From Streptomyces sp. Go-475 (GTDB lineage: Bacteria; Actinomycetota; Actinomycetes; Streptomycetales; Streptomycetaceae), in assembly GCF_003330845.1 (NCBI RefSeq), contig NZ_CP026121.1, forward strand, positions 5,561,501-5,625,500: DNA of 64,000 bases, written 5' to 3'. The position numbers and the translations under genes were made by a program. Positions 1 to 8,510 of the stretch are shown here, one piece after another. Numbering within the stretch: the first letter of the stretch is position 1; each line of letters starts with the position of its first letter. The notes beneath the pieces are model-generated. The model did no database searches and was not told the DNA's origin. It saw nothing but the letters and a program-made list of their open reading frames with translations.

Positions 1-1
1 G

Positions 2-205
2 GAACTGGGGGTGCCCGTCAGGGCGTACCGGATCGGTGCCGGCCTCACGGATCCCGAGGCGGCGGTGGCCGACCGGTACGGCATCGGCAAGGCGGGCGCG
101 AGCCTGGTCCGCCCCGACGGCATCGTCGCCTGGCGCACGGACGAACAGCCGTCGGACGCCGCGGAGACCCTGGGCGGAGCCCTGCGCAAGCTCCTGTCCC
201 GCTGA
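2..205 (+). CDS. FAD-dependent aromatic hydroxylase, C-terminal fragment (cut by left edge)
   Basis: Only the last ~67 residues are in the window; the reading frame is open from base 2. The tail with GASLVRPDGIVAWR is the characteristic end of the C-terminal thioredoxin-like domain of PheA/TfdB-type flavin monooxygenases, the family of the anthracycline hydroxylases DnrF/RdmE and of many polyketide hydroxylases. The FAD-binding part lies outside, so substrate and position of hydroxylation cannot be judged. Location at the edge of an anthracycline-type cluster suggests a tailoring hydroxylase. A 13-bp hairpin follows at 228-269. Confidence 0.75.
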   Translation, partial: ELGVPVRAYRIGAGLTDPEAAVADRYGIGKAGASLVRPDGIVAWRTDEQPSDAAETLGGALRKLLSR

Positions 206-523
206 CCCCGCCCGCGGGGGCAGCACGCCGCCCCGCACCCCACTGGTCAGACCGGCGGGTGCGGGGCGGTCCCGGGCGGGACGCGGGGTGGATGCCGTGC
301 GGCGGGCGCGCGGCGGCGCCTCCGACCGGCGGCGCGGGTGCTCGCGCGCGGTGCCGCGCCGCGGACCAACGGCCGGGGGCACCACGCGGGGCGGGCCGTG
401 GCACGGCGACGGACCAGACCGCACCACGCGCGCCGCGTGCGGGCCCGATCCCCGCCGACCACGCGCGCCGCGCGCAGGGCGCGGCGGGGCCGACGCGGGG
501 CCGGGCTCATGCCGTACGCCGGG
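206..523. other. Intergenic region between convergent genes
   Basis: 318 bases of very GC-rich sequence between two convergent genes. Apart from the hairpin at 228-269 I see no supported gene; the open frames crossing it are low-complexity Arg/Ala/Pro/Gly-rich shadows. Confidence 0.6.
228..269. terminator. Hairpin terminator after the hydroxylase
   Basis: Perfect 13-bp inverted repeat (228-240 pairs with 257-269) around a 16-nt loop, 23 nt after the hydroxylase stop. There is no U-tract, as usual for Streptomyces. It sits between convergent genes and could act in both directions. Confidence 0.6.
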
Positions 524-1558
524 TCAGGCCAGTTCGGCTGCCAGGGCGTCGCCCGGGCGGGTCTTCGGGTCGCCGACCAGGGTCGCCGCGCGGCGGACGC
601 GGTCGACCAGGAGGGCCTGGCGGTGGATCACGGACGTGTCGGTGAGGGGGCCCGCGCCCGTCAGGGCCGCGCGGACGAAGGCGTCCATCGCGTTGAAGAC
701 CTGGTTGTCCTCGGGCAGCGACCGTTCCGTCACCACGTCCTGCTGCTCGATCCGGACCACCGGCTTCAGCTGCTCCGGCGGCGTGAAGGCCCGCCGGACG
801 CTCACCCGGCCCCGGTTGCCCCACAGCGCGTAGGTCGACCGGTAGGAGTGCTCGAAGCCGAAGTCCAGCTGGGCCGTCACCCCCCGGTCGTCGCTCAGCA
901 GCACGCTGCCCGCCACGTCCACCCCGGTCGCCTCGTCCACCCGCAGGCAGGCCCCGAGCACTTCCAGCTCCCCGGCCAGGTACAGCTGGGCCGCGCGCAG
1001 CGGATAGACGCCGACGTCGAGCAGCGCGCCACCGCCCAGCGCCGGCTGGTACCGGAACGACTCCGGGGCCAGCGGCGGCACCGCGAACGACCCCGAGAAC
1101 AGCCGCAGTTCCCCCACGGCCTCGTCGAGCATCGCGCGCACCGCGGCGTGCTGGGAATGGTGCAGGAACATGAAGTTCTCGGCCAGCACGAGTCCGAATT
1201 CCGACGCGGTCGACATCAGCTCGAGCGTCTTCTCGTACGTGTCCGACATCGGTTTCTCGACCAGCACGTGCTTTCCCGAACGCAAAGCCCGCAGTGCCCA
1301 CTCGTGATGCATGGCGGGCGGCAGCGGAATATAGATGGCGTCCAGGTCGTCCCGCTCGACGAGTTCCGCGTAATCCCCCACGCCGTGGCAGCCGAACGCG
1401 GCTCCCACCCGTTCGGCCCTCCCCTTGTCCCGGCTGGCCACCGCGACGAGGTCCACATGGTCGTGCGCGGCGAGAACGGGCATGATCCGGCGCATCGCGA
1501 TGTTCGCCGTACCGATCACGCCCATTCGGAGCGCCCGTTGCTGACGGTGCTCTGGCAT
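524..1558 (-). CDS. Gfo/Idh/MocA-type NDP-hexose 3-ketoreductase
   Basis: 344-aa oxidoreductase with an N-terminal NAD(P)-binding GVIGTANIA motif (about residues 13-21), the family EKP motif (101-103) and a GALLDVGVYP segment in the C-terminal domain. Best fit is the deoxysugar 3-ketoreductases (AknQ/LanT/KijD10 class), which reduce the 3-keto intermediate left by a 2,3-dehydratase to give 2,6-dideoxyhexoses such as 2-deoxyfucose. The partner 2,3-dehydratase is at 11.9-13.3 kb. I chose the ATG at 1558, which has GAGGA about 6 nt upstream; GTG at 1600 and ATG at 1570 are in-frame alternatives with poorer ribosome sites. It is divergent from the P450-like/glycosyltransferase operon, sharing a 162-bp promoter region with a 15-bp palindrome. 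Confidence 0.85.
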   Translation of the reverse strand: MPEHRQQRALRMGVIGTANIAMRRIMPVLAAHDHVDLVAVASRDKGRAERVGAAFGCHGVGDYAELVERDDLDAIYIPLPPAMHHEWALRALRSGKHVLVEKPMSDTYEKTLELMSTASEFGLVLAENFMFLHHSQHAAVRAMLDEAVGELRLFSGSFAVPPLAPESFRYQPALGGGALLDVGVYPLRAAQLYLAGELEVLGACLRVDEATGVDVAGSVLLSDDRGVTAQLDFGFEHSYRSTYALWGNRGRVSVRRAFTPPEQLKPVVRIEQQDVVTERSLPEDNQVFNAMDAFVRAALTGAGPLTDTSVIHRQALLVDRVRRAATLVGDPKTRPGDALAAELA

Positions 1559-1615
1559 AGGGATCCTCATCACCTCGCGGGAGTCCAGTGGCTTCCCCAC
1601 CGTAGGACCGGGAGA

Positions 1616-1630
1616 TCAAGCACTGCTTGA
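1616..1630. promoter_or_regulatory. 15-bp palindrome in divergent promoter region
   Basis: TCAAGCA-C-TGCTTGA is a perfect 7-bp inverted repeat around one base, between the divergent 3-ketoreductase and P450-like genes. A second outer inverted pair, CCACCGT (1597-1603) and ACGGTGG (1634-1640), flanks it. It looks like a dimeric operator; the regulator is unknown. Confidence 0.45.
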
Positions 1631-1720
1631 GGAACGGTGGACGCGGAAAAAGGCAGTTCGAGTGTTCTTCTAATACGGCCCCGTACCTTGCCGAGGGAAT
1701 CGGATGACGGAGGTGGCGGG

Positions 1721-2860
1721 GTGACGGCGGCGACGCATGCCCTGGGGCGCGAACTGCAACTCGTCCACGCGGCGCAATGGCTCTACGCGATCAACGGCGA
1801 GCCGTTCGTGCCGGGGGAGGGCGACCCGTACGCGCGGCTGGTACGGGGATTCGACAGCGACGAGGACGGCACGGACGGCGCGGGCGGAATCCTCGCGTCG
1901 GTCGCGGAGCGAGGGCCGGTGTGGCGCAGCCGGCTCGACACCTGGGTCGTCACCGGCCCCGCGGCGCTCCGGGAACTGTCCGGCAGCCGGGAACTGGCGG
2001 TGTCCGCCGCCGTGCCGCAGGCGGAGGCCTGGCTGCCCGACCCGGCGCGCCAGCGCACCACGGCGCTCGTCCGGGACCTGGCACGGCGGGGCGGGACGAG
2101 GGCCGTGCGCGAGCACGCCGGGACGCTGCGGGAACAGGCCACCCGGGCGGCGGCCCTGCTCGGGCCGGGCCCCGTCGACCTGATGGCCGACTTCGCCGGG
2201 CCGCTGACCGCGGCGGTGTACGCGGTACTCCTGGACGTCCCGCAGGAGCGGCACGCGGCGTTCGCCGCCGCCGTCGCCGCCACGGCACCGGCCGTGGACG
2301 CGCTGCTCTGCCCGCAGACGCTGGAGGTGACGCGGCGCCTGGCGGCGGGCGTGCGAGAACTGCGGGAGCTCTTCGCCGGGCGCGACCGGGCGGAGGCGGA
2401 CCTGCTGCTCGCCGTGGCCGGGGCCCGGGCCGCGGCGGACCTGCTCGGCAACGCCCTGCACACGCTCCTCGGCCGGCCGCGGGAGTGGGCGCAGTTGCGC
2501 TCGGACCCCGGGCACGCGGCCCGGGTGGTCGAGGAGGTCCTGCGCGACCGGCCGCTGTGGCGGGCGCACCCCCTGGTGGCCCTCGCCCCGGCCGAGGCGG
2601 CCGGCGCCCGCATCGAGACCGGCGACACCGTCACGGTCGTGACCACCGGGACCGGCGGCGGCCCGGCCCCGCTGCCGGTGCGCGCCTGCGCCGCCCTGCT
2701 CCCGGCCGCACGGGCGCAGGCCGAGCACGCGCTGCCGGCGCTGGCCGCGCGGTTCGAGCTGCTGCGGCCGGACGGCGCCCCGGTGCGCCTGCGCCGGGCG
2801 CCCCTGACCCGGCGCCTGGTCCGGCTGCCGGCCCGACTCGGCGAGGAGGAGACGCGATGA
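1721..2860 (+). CDS. Heme-less P450-like glycosyltransferase activator (EryCII/DesVIII/AknT type)
   Basis: 379 aa, weakly related to cytochromes P450 but with no FGxGxHxCxG heme-ligand loop: the C-terminal third runs through Ala/Leu/Pro-rich sequence without the Cys. The N-terminus (ALGRELQLVHAAQWLYAINGEP) matches the conserved start of EryCII/DesVIII-type auxiliary proteins, which bind and activate a partner glycosyltransferase. I prefer GTG at 1721, with GGAGG about 8 nt upstream and family-like N-terminus; GTG 1637 would add 28 residues. It overlaps the following glycosyltransferase by ATGA, the standard arrangement for such pairs. A second, separate activator/glycosyltransferase pair exists at 23.3-25.9 kb. 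Confidence 0.85.
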   Translation: MTAATHALGRELQLVHAAQWLYAINGEPFVPGEGDPYARLVRGFDSDEDGTDGAGGILASVAERGPVWRSRLDTWVVTGPAALRELSGSRELAVSAAVPQAEAWLPDPARQRTTALVRDLARRGGTRAVREHAGTLREQATRAAALLGPGPVDLMADFAGPLTAAVYAVLLDVPQERHAAFAAAVAATAPAVDALLCPQTLEVTRRLAAGVRELRELFAGRDRAEADLLLAVAGARAAADLLGNALHTLLGRPREWAQLRSDPGHAARVVEEVLRDRPLWRAHPLVALAPAEAAGARIETGDTVTVVTTGTGGGPAPLPVRACAALLPAARAQAEHALPALAARFELLRPDGAPVRLRRAPLTRRLVRLPARLGEEETR

Positions 2861-4176
2861 GGGTTCTGTTCACCTCACTGGCCCACCACACCCACTACTA
2901 CCCACTCGTGCCGCTGGCGTGGGCGCTGCGCACCGCGGGCCACGAGGTGCGGATCGCCAGCCAGCCCGAGCTGACCGACGTCATCACGGGCACGGGGCTG
3001 ACCGCCGTGCCCGTCGAGTGGTCGCTCGGCGCCCTGGAGGACCTCGGCCTGCTCGGCAGGCTCCACGACGAGGCCTCGGCCCACGTGCAGGGCTTCGACT
3101 ACGCCGCCCGGGGCGAACACCCCTGGACGTACGAGCAGTTGCTGGCCCTGGAGAACGTCATGGTGCCGACGCTCTACGGCGCCCTCAACAACGACACCAT
3201 GGTCGACGCCCTGGTGGACTTCGCCCGCTCCTGGCAGCCCGACCTCGTCGTCTGGGAGACCTTCACCCTCGCCGGGGCCATCACGGCGCGCGTGACGGGC
3301 GCGGCCCACTGCCGGCTGGTCTCCGGCCCCGACATCAGCGTGCGGGCCCGCAAGGAGTTCCTGCGGCTGGCCGCCGAGCAGGAGCCCGAGCACCGCGAGG
3401 ACCCCACCGCCGAGTGGCTGGAGCGCACCCTGCGGCGGCTGGGCTGCGACGCCGGCTTCGACGAGGACATGGTCACCGGCCAGTGGACCGTCAACACCAC
3501 GCCGCCCAGCACCCAGCTCGCCCTGGACCTGCCGACCGTCCAGGTGCGGCACGTGCCGTACAACGGTCCCGCGGTGGTGCCGGACTGGCTGCGGACCCAC
3601 CCCGGGCGCAGCCGCGTCTGCGTGACGCTCGGCTCCTCGGCCTCGGACGTCGGCGTCGACATGGCGGAACTCCTGGCGCACCTCGCCGAACTGGACGCGG
3701 AGATCGTCGCCACCGTCGACGAGGCGACCCGCGAGGCGGCGAAGGACCTGCCGGACAACGTACGCCTGGTCGACTTCGTCCCGCTCAACGACCTGCTGCC
3801 CACCTGCGACGCGGTCGTGCACCACGGGGGCGTCGGCACCAAGGCGACGGCCGAACTGCACGCCGTGCCCCAGCTGATCCTGGCCTTCGGCTGGGACACC
3901 GAGGTCATGGGCCGCGGGCTGGAGGACATCGGAGCCGGCCTGTGCGTGCCGAGCGAGGGCCTGCTCCCGGACGTGCTGCGCAAGCAGGTCCAGCGACTGA
4001 TCACCGAACCGTCGTTCGCCCAGGGGGCCCGGCGGCTCCAGGAGGAACTGCTCGCCGTGCCCAGCCCCAACGAGGTCGTCCCGGTGCTGGAGCGGCTGGT
4101 CGCCGAACACCGCCGCGACCCGGGGGCCTCAGGGGCGGCGCACGACACGAACGGGTTAGGCCACCACCGAGGATGA
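2857..4176 (+). CDS. Activator-dependent deoxysugar glycosyltransferase (GT-B, AknS/DesVII type)
   Basis: 439-aa GT1-family enzyme. It starts MRVLFTSLAHHTHYYPLVPLAWAL, the acceptor-domain start common to macrolide and anthracycline transferases. The nucleotide-sugar loop VVHHGGVGTKATAELHAVPQ begins near residue 320. The upstream gene, overlapping by 4 bases, encodes the P450-like activator, so this should be an activator-dependent transferase placing a deoxysugar (often the aminosugar) on the aglycone. Its ATG is preceded by GAGGAGG. The C-terminal ~20 residues after LVAEHRRD look non-conserved. Which of the three transferases acts first cannot be read from sequence. Confidence 0.9.
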   Translation: MRVLFTSLAHHTHYYPLVPLAWALRTAGHEVRIASQPELTDVITGTGLTAVPVEWSLGALEDLGLLGRLHDEASAHVQGFDYAARGEHPWTYEQLLALENVMVPTLYGALNNDTMVDALVDFARSWQPDLVVWETFTLAGAITARVTGAAHCRLVSGPDISVRARKEFLRLAAEQEPEHREDPTAEWLERTLRRLGCDAGFDEDMVTGQWTVNTTPPSTQLALDLPTVQVRHVPYNGPAVVPDWLRTHPGRSRVCVTLGSSASDVGVDMAELLAHLAELDAEIVATVDEATREAAKDLPDNVRLVDFVPLNDLLPTCDAVVHHGGVGTKATAELHAVPQLILAFGWDTEVMGRGLEDIGAGLCVPSEGLLPDVLRKQVQRLITEPSFAQGARRLQEELLAVPSPNEVVPVLERLVAEHRRDPGASGAAHDTNGLGHHRG

Positions 4177-4187
4177 GGGGTTCAGAG

Positions 4188-5489
4188 GTGACGGACACCA
4201 AGGCGCTGGTGCTGGAACTGGCGCGCAAGTACCACAAGGAACAGGAAACGCGCGCGTTCGAACCGGGAGTCACGCCGATCCTGTCCTCGGGCGCGGTCCT
4301 CGACGAGGAGGACCGGCACGCCTTGGTCGAGGCCGCACTGGAGATGCGGATCGCCGCCGGCGTGCGCACCCGGAAGTTCGAGAGCGAGTTCGCCCGCTAC
4401 TTCCGGCTGCGCAAGGCGCACATGGTGAACTCGGGATCGTCGGCCAACCTGCTGGCGGTCAGCGCGCTCACCTCGCCGAAGCTGAAGGACCTGCGGCTGC
4501 GCCCCGGCGACGAGGCCATCACGGTGGGCGCCGGCTTCCCGACCACGATCAACCCGCTCGTCCAGAACGGACTGACACCGGTCTTCGTCGACGTCGAACT
4601 GGGCACCTACAACGCCTCGCTCGCCCAGATCGAAGCGGCGATCTCCCCGCGCACCCGGCTCATCATGATCGCGCACGCCCTCGGCAACCCGTTCCCCGTC
4701 GCCGAGGTCGCCGAACTCGCCCGCCGGCACGACCTGTTCCTCATCGAGGACAACTGCGACGCCGTCGGCTCCACCTACCAGGGCAAACTCACCGGCACCT
4801 TCGGCGACCTGTCGACGGTCAGCTTCTACCCGGCCCACCACATCACCGCGGGCGAGGGCGGCTGCGTCCTCACGGCGAGCCTGGAACTGGCCCGGATCGT
4901 GGAGTCGATGCGCGACTGGGGCCGCGACTGCTGGTGCGAACCGGGCACCGACAACACCTGCCTGAAGCGGTTCGACTACCAGCTCGGCACCCTCCCGGCC
5001 GGCTACGACCACAAGTACATCTTCTCCCACGTCGGCTACAACCTGAAGGCCACCGACCTCCAAGGCGCCCTCGCGCTCAGCCAGTTGCAGAAGGTCGACG
5101 ACTTCGTCGCGGCCCGCCGGCGCAACTGGCAGCGGCTGCACGACGGACTGGCCGGAGTGCCCGGACTGCTGCTGCCCCGGGCCACCCCGAACAGCGAACC
5201 CAGCTGGTTCGGCTTCGCCCTGACCGTGCTGCCCGACGCGGGCTTCACCCGCAGGGACCTCGTCGACTTCCTGGAGGGCCGGAACATCGGCACCCGCCGG
5301 CTGTTCGGCGGGAACATCACCCGCCACCCCGCCTACCAGGACGTGCGCTACCGGATCGTGGACGAGCTGACGAACTGCGACACCGTCACCGAGGACACCT
5401 TCTGGATCGGCGTCTACCCGGGGCTCACCGGCGAAATGCTCGACTACGTCATCGAGACCATCACCGAGTTCTGCACACGAAAGGGCTGA
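4188..5489 (+). CDS. NDP-4-keto-6-deoxyhexose 3-dehydratase (RfbH/ColD/SpnQ type)
   Basis: 433-aa PLP enzyme of the DegT/DnrJ/EryC1 fold. The usual PLP lysine is replaced by histidine in SFYPAHHITAGEGG (H217/H218). This is the hallmark of the E1/RfbH/ColD/SpnQ dehydratases, which use PMP to remove the 3-hydroxyl. In anthracycline clusters the equivalent (AknP) is tied to 2,3,6-trideoxy sugars such as rhodinose. GTG 4188 is chosen because AGGGG lies 7 nt upstream; ATG 4173 overlaps the previous stop but has its GAGG only one base away. It sits between a glycosyltransferase and the polyketide ketoreductase in one operon. Confidence 0.88.
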   Translation: MTDTKALVLELARKYHKEQETRAFEPGVTPILSSGAVLDEEDRHALVEAALEMRIAAGVRTRKFESEFARYFRLRKAHMVNSGSSANLLAVSALTSPKLKDLRLRPGDEAITVGAGFPTTINPLVQNGLTPVFVDVELGTYNASLAQIEAAISPRTRLIMIAHALGNPFPVAEVAELARRHDLFLIEDNCDAVGSTYQGKLTGTFGDLSTVSFYPAHHITAGEGGCVLTASLELARIVESMRDWGRDCWCEPGTDNTCLKRFDYQLGTLPAGYDHKYIFSHVGYNLKATDLQGALALSQLQKVDDFVAARRRNWQRLHDGLAGVPGLLLPRATPNSEPSWFGFALTVLPDAGFTRRDLVDFLEGRNIGTRRLFGGNITRHPAYQDVRYRIVDELTNCDTVTEDTFWIGVYPGLTGEMLDYVIETITEFCTRKG

Positions 5490-5496
5490 TCAGACC

Positions 5497-6282
5497 ATGT
5501 CCGCAGAACCCAGCCGGGTCGCCGTCGTCACCGGCGCCACCAGTGGGATCGGCCTCTCGGTCGCCCGGTCGCTGGCCGCCGCCGGCCACCGTGTGTACCT
5601 GTGCGCCCGGGACGCCGACCGGGTCGCGCTCACCGTCAAGGAGCTGCGCGCGGAGGGCCACGAGGTGGACGGCGCCGCCTGCGACGTGCGCGAGGTCGCG
5701 CAGATCGAGGCCCTGATGTCCGCCGCCGTGGAGCGCTACGGGCCCGTCGAGGTGCTCGTCAACAACGCCGGCCGCAGCGGCGGCGGGCCGACCCACACGA
5801 TCAGCGACGAGTTGTGGGACGACGTGATGGCCACCAACCTGGACAGCGTCTTCCGCGTCACCCGGGCCGCCCTGACCACCGGCCGCATGCGGGAGGGCGG
5901 CTGGGGCCGGATCGTGAACATCGCCTCCACCGGCGGCAAGCAGGGCGTGGTGCTCGGCGCCCCCTACTCGGCCTCCAAGCACGGCGTCGTCGGCTTCACC
6001 AAGGCCCTGGGCCTGGAGCTGGCCAAGACCGGCATCACGGTCAACGCGGTGTGCCCCGGCTATGTGGAGACGCCCATGGCGGAGCGGGTCAGGCAGGGCT
6101 ACGCCGCCGCGTGGGACACCACGGAGGAGGAGGTCCTGGACCGGTTCCAGGCCAAGATCCCGCTCGGCCGCTACACCACGCCCGACGAGGTGGCGGGCAT
6201 GGTCGGTTACCTGCTGACCGACGCGGCCGCATCCGTCACCGCGCAGGCGATCAACGTCTGCGGCGGGCTGGGCAACTACTGA
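5497..6282 (+). CDS. Polyketide C-9 ketoreductase (ActIII/AknA/DpsE family)
   Basis: 261-aa short-chain dehydrogenase. It has TGATSGIG at 12-19 for NADPH and the catalytic tetrad N114, S144, Y157, K161, identical in numbering to the actinorhodin ketoreductase. The length and NIASTGGKQGVV motif place it with type II PKS ketoreductases, which reduce the C-9 carbonyl of the nascent decaketide and fix first-ring folding. It lies 7 nt after the 3-dehydratase and 8 nt before the aromatase/cyclase, so reduction and aromatisation are translationally linked while the KS/CLF are 12 kb away. Confidence 0.93.
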   Translation: MSAEPSRVAVVTGATSGIGLSVARSLAAAGHRVYLCARDADRVALTVKELRAEGHEVDGAACDVREVAQIEALMSAAVERYGPVEVLVNNAGRSGGGPTHTISDELWDDVMATNLDSVFRVTRAALTTGRMREGGWGRIVNIASTGGKQGVVLGAPYSASKHGVVGFTKALGLELAKTGITVNAVCPGYVETPMAERVRQGYAAAWDTTEEEVLDRFQAKIPLGRYTTPDEVAGMVGYLLTDAAASVTAQAINVCGGLGNY

Positions 6283-6290
6283 GGAGAGCC

Positions 6291-7649
6291 ATGCCGGACG
6301 AGACCGCGCACCACACCGTCCACGAGATCGACGTGCGAGCGCCCGCCGAGGCGGTGTTCGACCTCATCGCCGAGGCTTCCCGCTGGCCGGCGCACTTCCC
6401 GCCGAGCGTCCACGTCGAGCGTCTGGAGGGCGACGACCGCCAGGAGCGGCTGCGGATCTGGGCCACGGCCAACGGCGAGGTCAAGAGCTGGACCTCGCGC
6501 CGGGAACTGGACCGGGCCGGACTGCGCGTGGCGTTCCGCCAGGAGGAGTCCCGGGCACCCGTGCGGAGCATGAGCGGGGAGTGGCGGCTTCAGCCGCTCG
6601 GCCCGGAGCGGACCCGGGTGCGCTTCACCCACACCTTCACCGCCGTCGACGACGCCCCGGAACACGTCGAGTGGATCAACCGGGCCATCGACACCAACAC
6701 CGCGTCGGAGCTGGAGGCGCTGCGCCGGGGCGCGGAGGAGGCGGACGCCGGCCTCACCTTCACCTTCGACGACAGCGTGCGCGTCGACGGATCGGCCAAG
6801 GAAGCCTACGAGTTCATCCGCGCCGCGGACCGCTGGACGGAGCGGCTGCCGCACGTCGCCCGGGTCGTCCTCACCGAGGACACCCCGAACGAGCAGATCC
6901 TGGAGATGGACACGCTCACCGCCGACGGCGAGACCCACACCACCCGTTCGGTGCGGGTCTGCTTCCCCGCCGAGCGGATCGTCTACAAGCAGATCCAAAC
7001 CCCGGCGCTGATGGCCGCGCACACCGGTGAGTGGATCTTCGAGGAGGACGAGGAGGGCTGCACGGTCACCTCCCGGCACACCGTGCGGATCGAACCGGAC
7101 GCCGTGACCACCGTCCTCGGCCCGCAGGCCGACGTGGCCGCCGCCCGCACCATGATCCGTGAGGCGCTCGGCCGCAACAGCCTGGCCACGCTGCGGCACG
7201 CCGCGGAGCACGCGAAGCGGTTGGCCGGCACCGAGCCGGTCTCCGCGCAGACGTACGTCGCCGTGCAGCAGTTCTACGCCCGGCAGATGCGGCTGCTGGA
7301 CGAGCGGCGGGCCGAGGAGTGGGCCCGGACCTTCACCGAGGACGGCGTCTTCGCGCAGAACACCGCGCCCGAGCCCCTGCGCGGCCGGGAGGCCGTCGCC
7401 GCCGCCGTACGCCGGAACCTGGCGCGGACGGCGGACACGCCGGAGCAGCGACGCCATGTGTTCTCCATGCTCACCGTGGTGCCCGGGCCCGGCGGCTCCC
7501 TCCACACCCGCTGCTACGCGCAGGTCCTGGCGACCCCGCCCGGGGGGCAGAGCAGGCTGCACCTGAGCGCGGTGTGCGAGGACGAACTGGTGCCGGACGG
7601 CGACGGCTGGCTGGTCCGCCACCGCAGGGTCGAGCACGACGGCGTCTGA
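6291..7649 (+). CDS. Didomain aromatase/cyclase fused to a SnoaL-like (NTF2-fold) domain
   Basis: 452 aa, against about 310-320 for normal AknE1/DpsF/ActVII-type aromatase/cyclases. Residues 1-150 and 155-300 are two SRPBCC (polyketide cyclase) domains, each starting with a V.A.A.EAYEFI-like helix. From about residue 318 (YVAVQQFYARQMRLLDE...) to the end is a third, SnoaL-like/NTF2-type domain. This third domain is clearly homologous to the stand-alone protein encoded at 8511-8948, with a shared QQFYAR.M.LLD start, LRGRE/VRGRE, QVLATP/QILATP and RLHLS/RVHLS segments. The first two domains should close and aromatise the first ring after C-9 ketoreduction. The role of the extra domain is unknown; it may assist a later cyclisation or oxidation. 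ATG with GAGGAG 4 nt upstream. Confidence 0.88.
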   Translation: MPDETAHHTVHEIDVRAPAEAVFDLIAEASRWPAHFPPSVHVERLEGDDRQERLRIWATANGEVKSWTSRRELDRAGLRVAFRQEESRAPVRSMSGEWRLQPLGPERTRVRFTHTFTAVDDAPEHVEWINRAIDTNTASELEALRRGAEEADAGLTFTFDDSVRVDGSAKEAYEFIRAADRWTERLPHVARVVLTEDTPNEQILEMDTLTADGETHTTRSVRVCFPAERIVYKQIQTPALMAAHTGEWIFEEDEEGCTVTSRHTVRIEPDAVTTVLGPQADVAAARTMIREALGRNSLATLRHAAEHAKRLAGTEPVSAQTYVAVQQFYARQMRLLDERRAEEWARTFTEDGVFAQNTAPEPLRGREAVAAAVRRNLARTADTPEQRRHVFSMLTVVPGPGGSLHTRCYAQVLATPPGGQSRLHLSAVCEDELVPDGDGWLVRHRRVEHDGV

Positions 7650-7693
7650 GCCGCGACCTCGACGGGCCCGCACGTCGGCGGGCCCGCACGTCG

Positions 7694-7724
7694 GCGGGCC
7701 GCACCGGTGGACGGTGCGGCCCGC
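7694..7724. terminator. Bidirectional hairpin terminator
   Basis: Perfect 12-bp stem (7694-7705 with 7713-7724) and 7-nt loop between the convergent aromatase/cyclase and SDR genes. Confidence 0.75.
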
Positions 7725-7754
7725 AGGCGTGCGCGGCCGGGGCCGCCGGTGCGC

Positions 7755-8501
7755 TCAGGTGAGGGAGAGACCGCCGTCCACCGGGACGACCGCGCCCGTC
7801 ATGTAGCGGCCCCCCGGATCGGCCAGGGTCGTGACCCACCAGGCCACGTCCTCGGGCGTGGCGACCCGCCCGAGCGGGATGCGCTCGGAGATCTGCCCGA
7901 GGAACCCCTGGTACTCCTCGGCGGACATGCCGACGCGCTCGCCGATGCCGGTGTCCGTCACGCCCGGGGCCACCGACACCACGCGGATGCCGCGCGGCGC
8001 GAGCTCCACGGCCCAGGTGCGGGTGAAGTGGTTCAGCGCCGCCTTCGTGGCCCAGTACACCGAGTTGTCGGGGAACCCCTGGATGCCCAGCGATCCGGCG
8101 GAGCTGACGTTGACGATGGTGCCGCCGGTCGCCTCCAGGGCGTCCAGGGCGGCCTGCGCCACGAAGGCCGGCGCCATCAGGTTGACCGCGAGCTGGTGCT
8201 CGGTGGCGGCCCGGTCGAGTTTGGCGAGCGGCGCGAACGTGCCGGTCCCGGCGTTGTTGACCAGCACGTCGACGCGTCCGAAGGCCCGCAGCGCGGCCTC
8301 CACCACCGTCTCGCCGGCCCCCGGCTCGGTGACGTCGGCCACCAGGGTGCGGATGCCGTCGTGGCCCTCGGCCGTCTCGTCGAGGGCGGCCGCCGTGCGC
8401 CCGACGACGAGCACCCGGTCCCCCTGCCCGGCGAAGCGGCGGGCCGTCGCACGGCCGATTCCGGTGCCGCCACCCGTGATGATCACAGTCCTAGGAGTCA
8501 T
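7755..8501 (-). CDS. Short-chain dehydrogenase, possible anthracyclinone ketoreductase
   Basis: 248-aa classical SDR with TGGGTGIG at 9-16, NNAG near 83, SS at 133-134 and YWATK giving Y149/K153. Tailoring SDRs of this size in anthracycline clusters (AknU, SnoaF, DnrE) reduce the C-7 ketone of aklaviketone-type intermediates, and that is the favoured but unproven role here. The alternative is a sugar or side-chain reductase. It is co-transcribed with, and 9 bases downstream of, the SnoaL-like gene, and convergent with the PKS operon behind a shared hairpin terminator. Confidence 0.75.
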   Translation of the reverse strand: MTPRTVIITGGGTGIGRATARRFAGQGDRVLVVGRTAAALDETAEGHDGIRTLVADVTEPGAGETVVEAALRAFGRVDVLVNNAGTGTFAPLAKLDRAATEHQLAVNLMAPAFVAQAALDALEATGGTIVNVSSAGSLGIQGFPDNSVYWATKAALNHFTRTWAVELAPRGIRVVSVAPGVTDTGIGERVGMSAEEYQGFLGQISERIPLGRVATPEDVAWWVTTLADPGGRYMTGAVVPVDGGLSLT

Positions 8502-8510
8502 GCCCGGACG

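Noticed and set aside
338..1630. Long open frames on the plus strand opposite the 3-ketoreductase
   Set aside because: High-GC shadow frames; composition is Arg/His/Pro-rich with no family motif, and the minus-strand gene has a complete oxidoreductase sequence.
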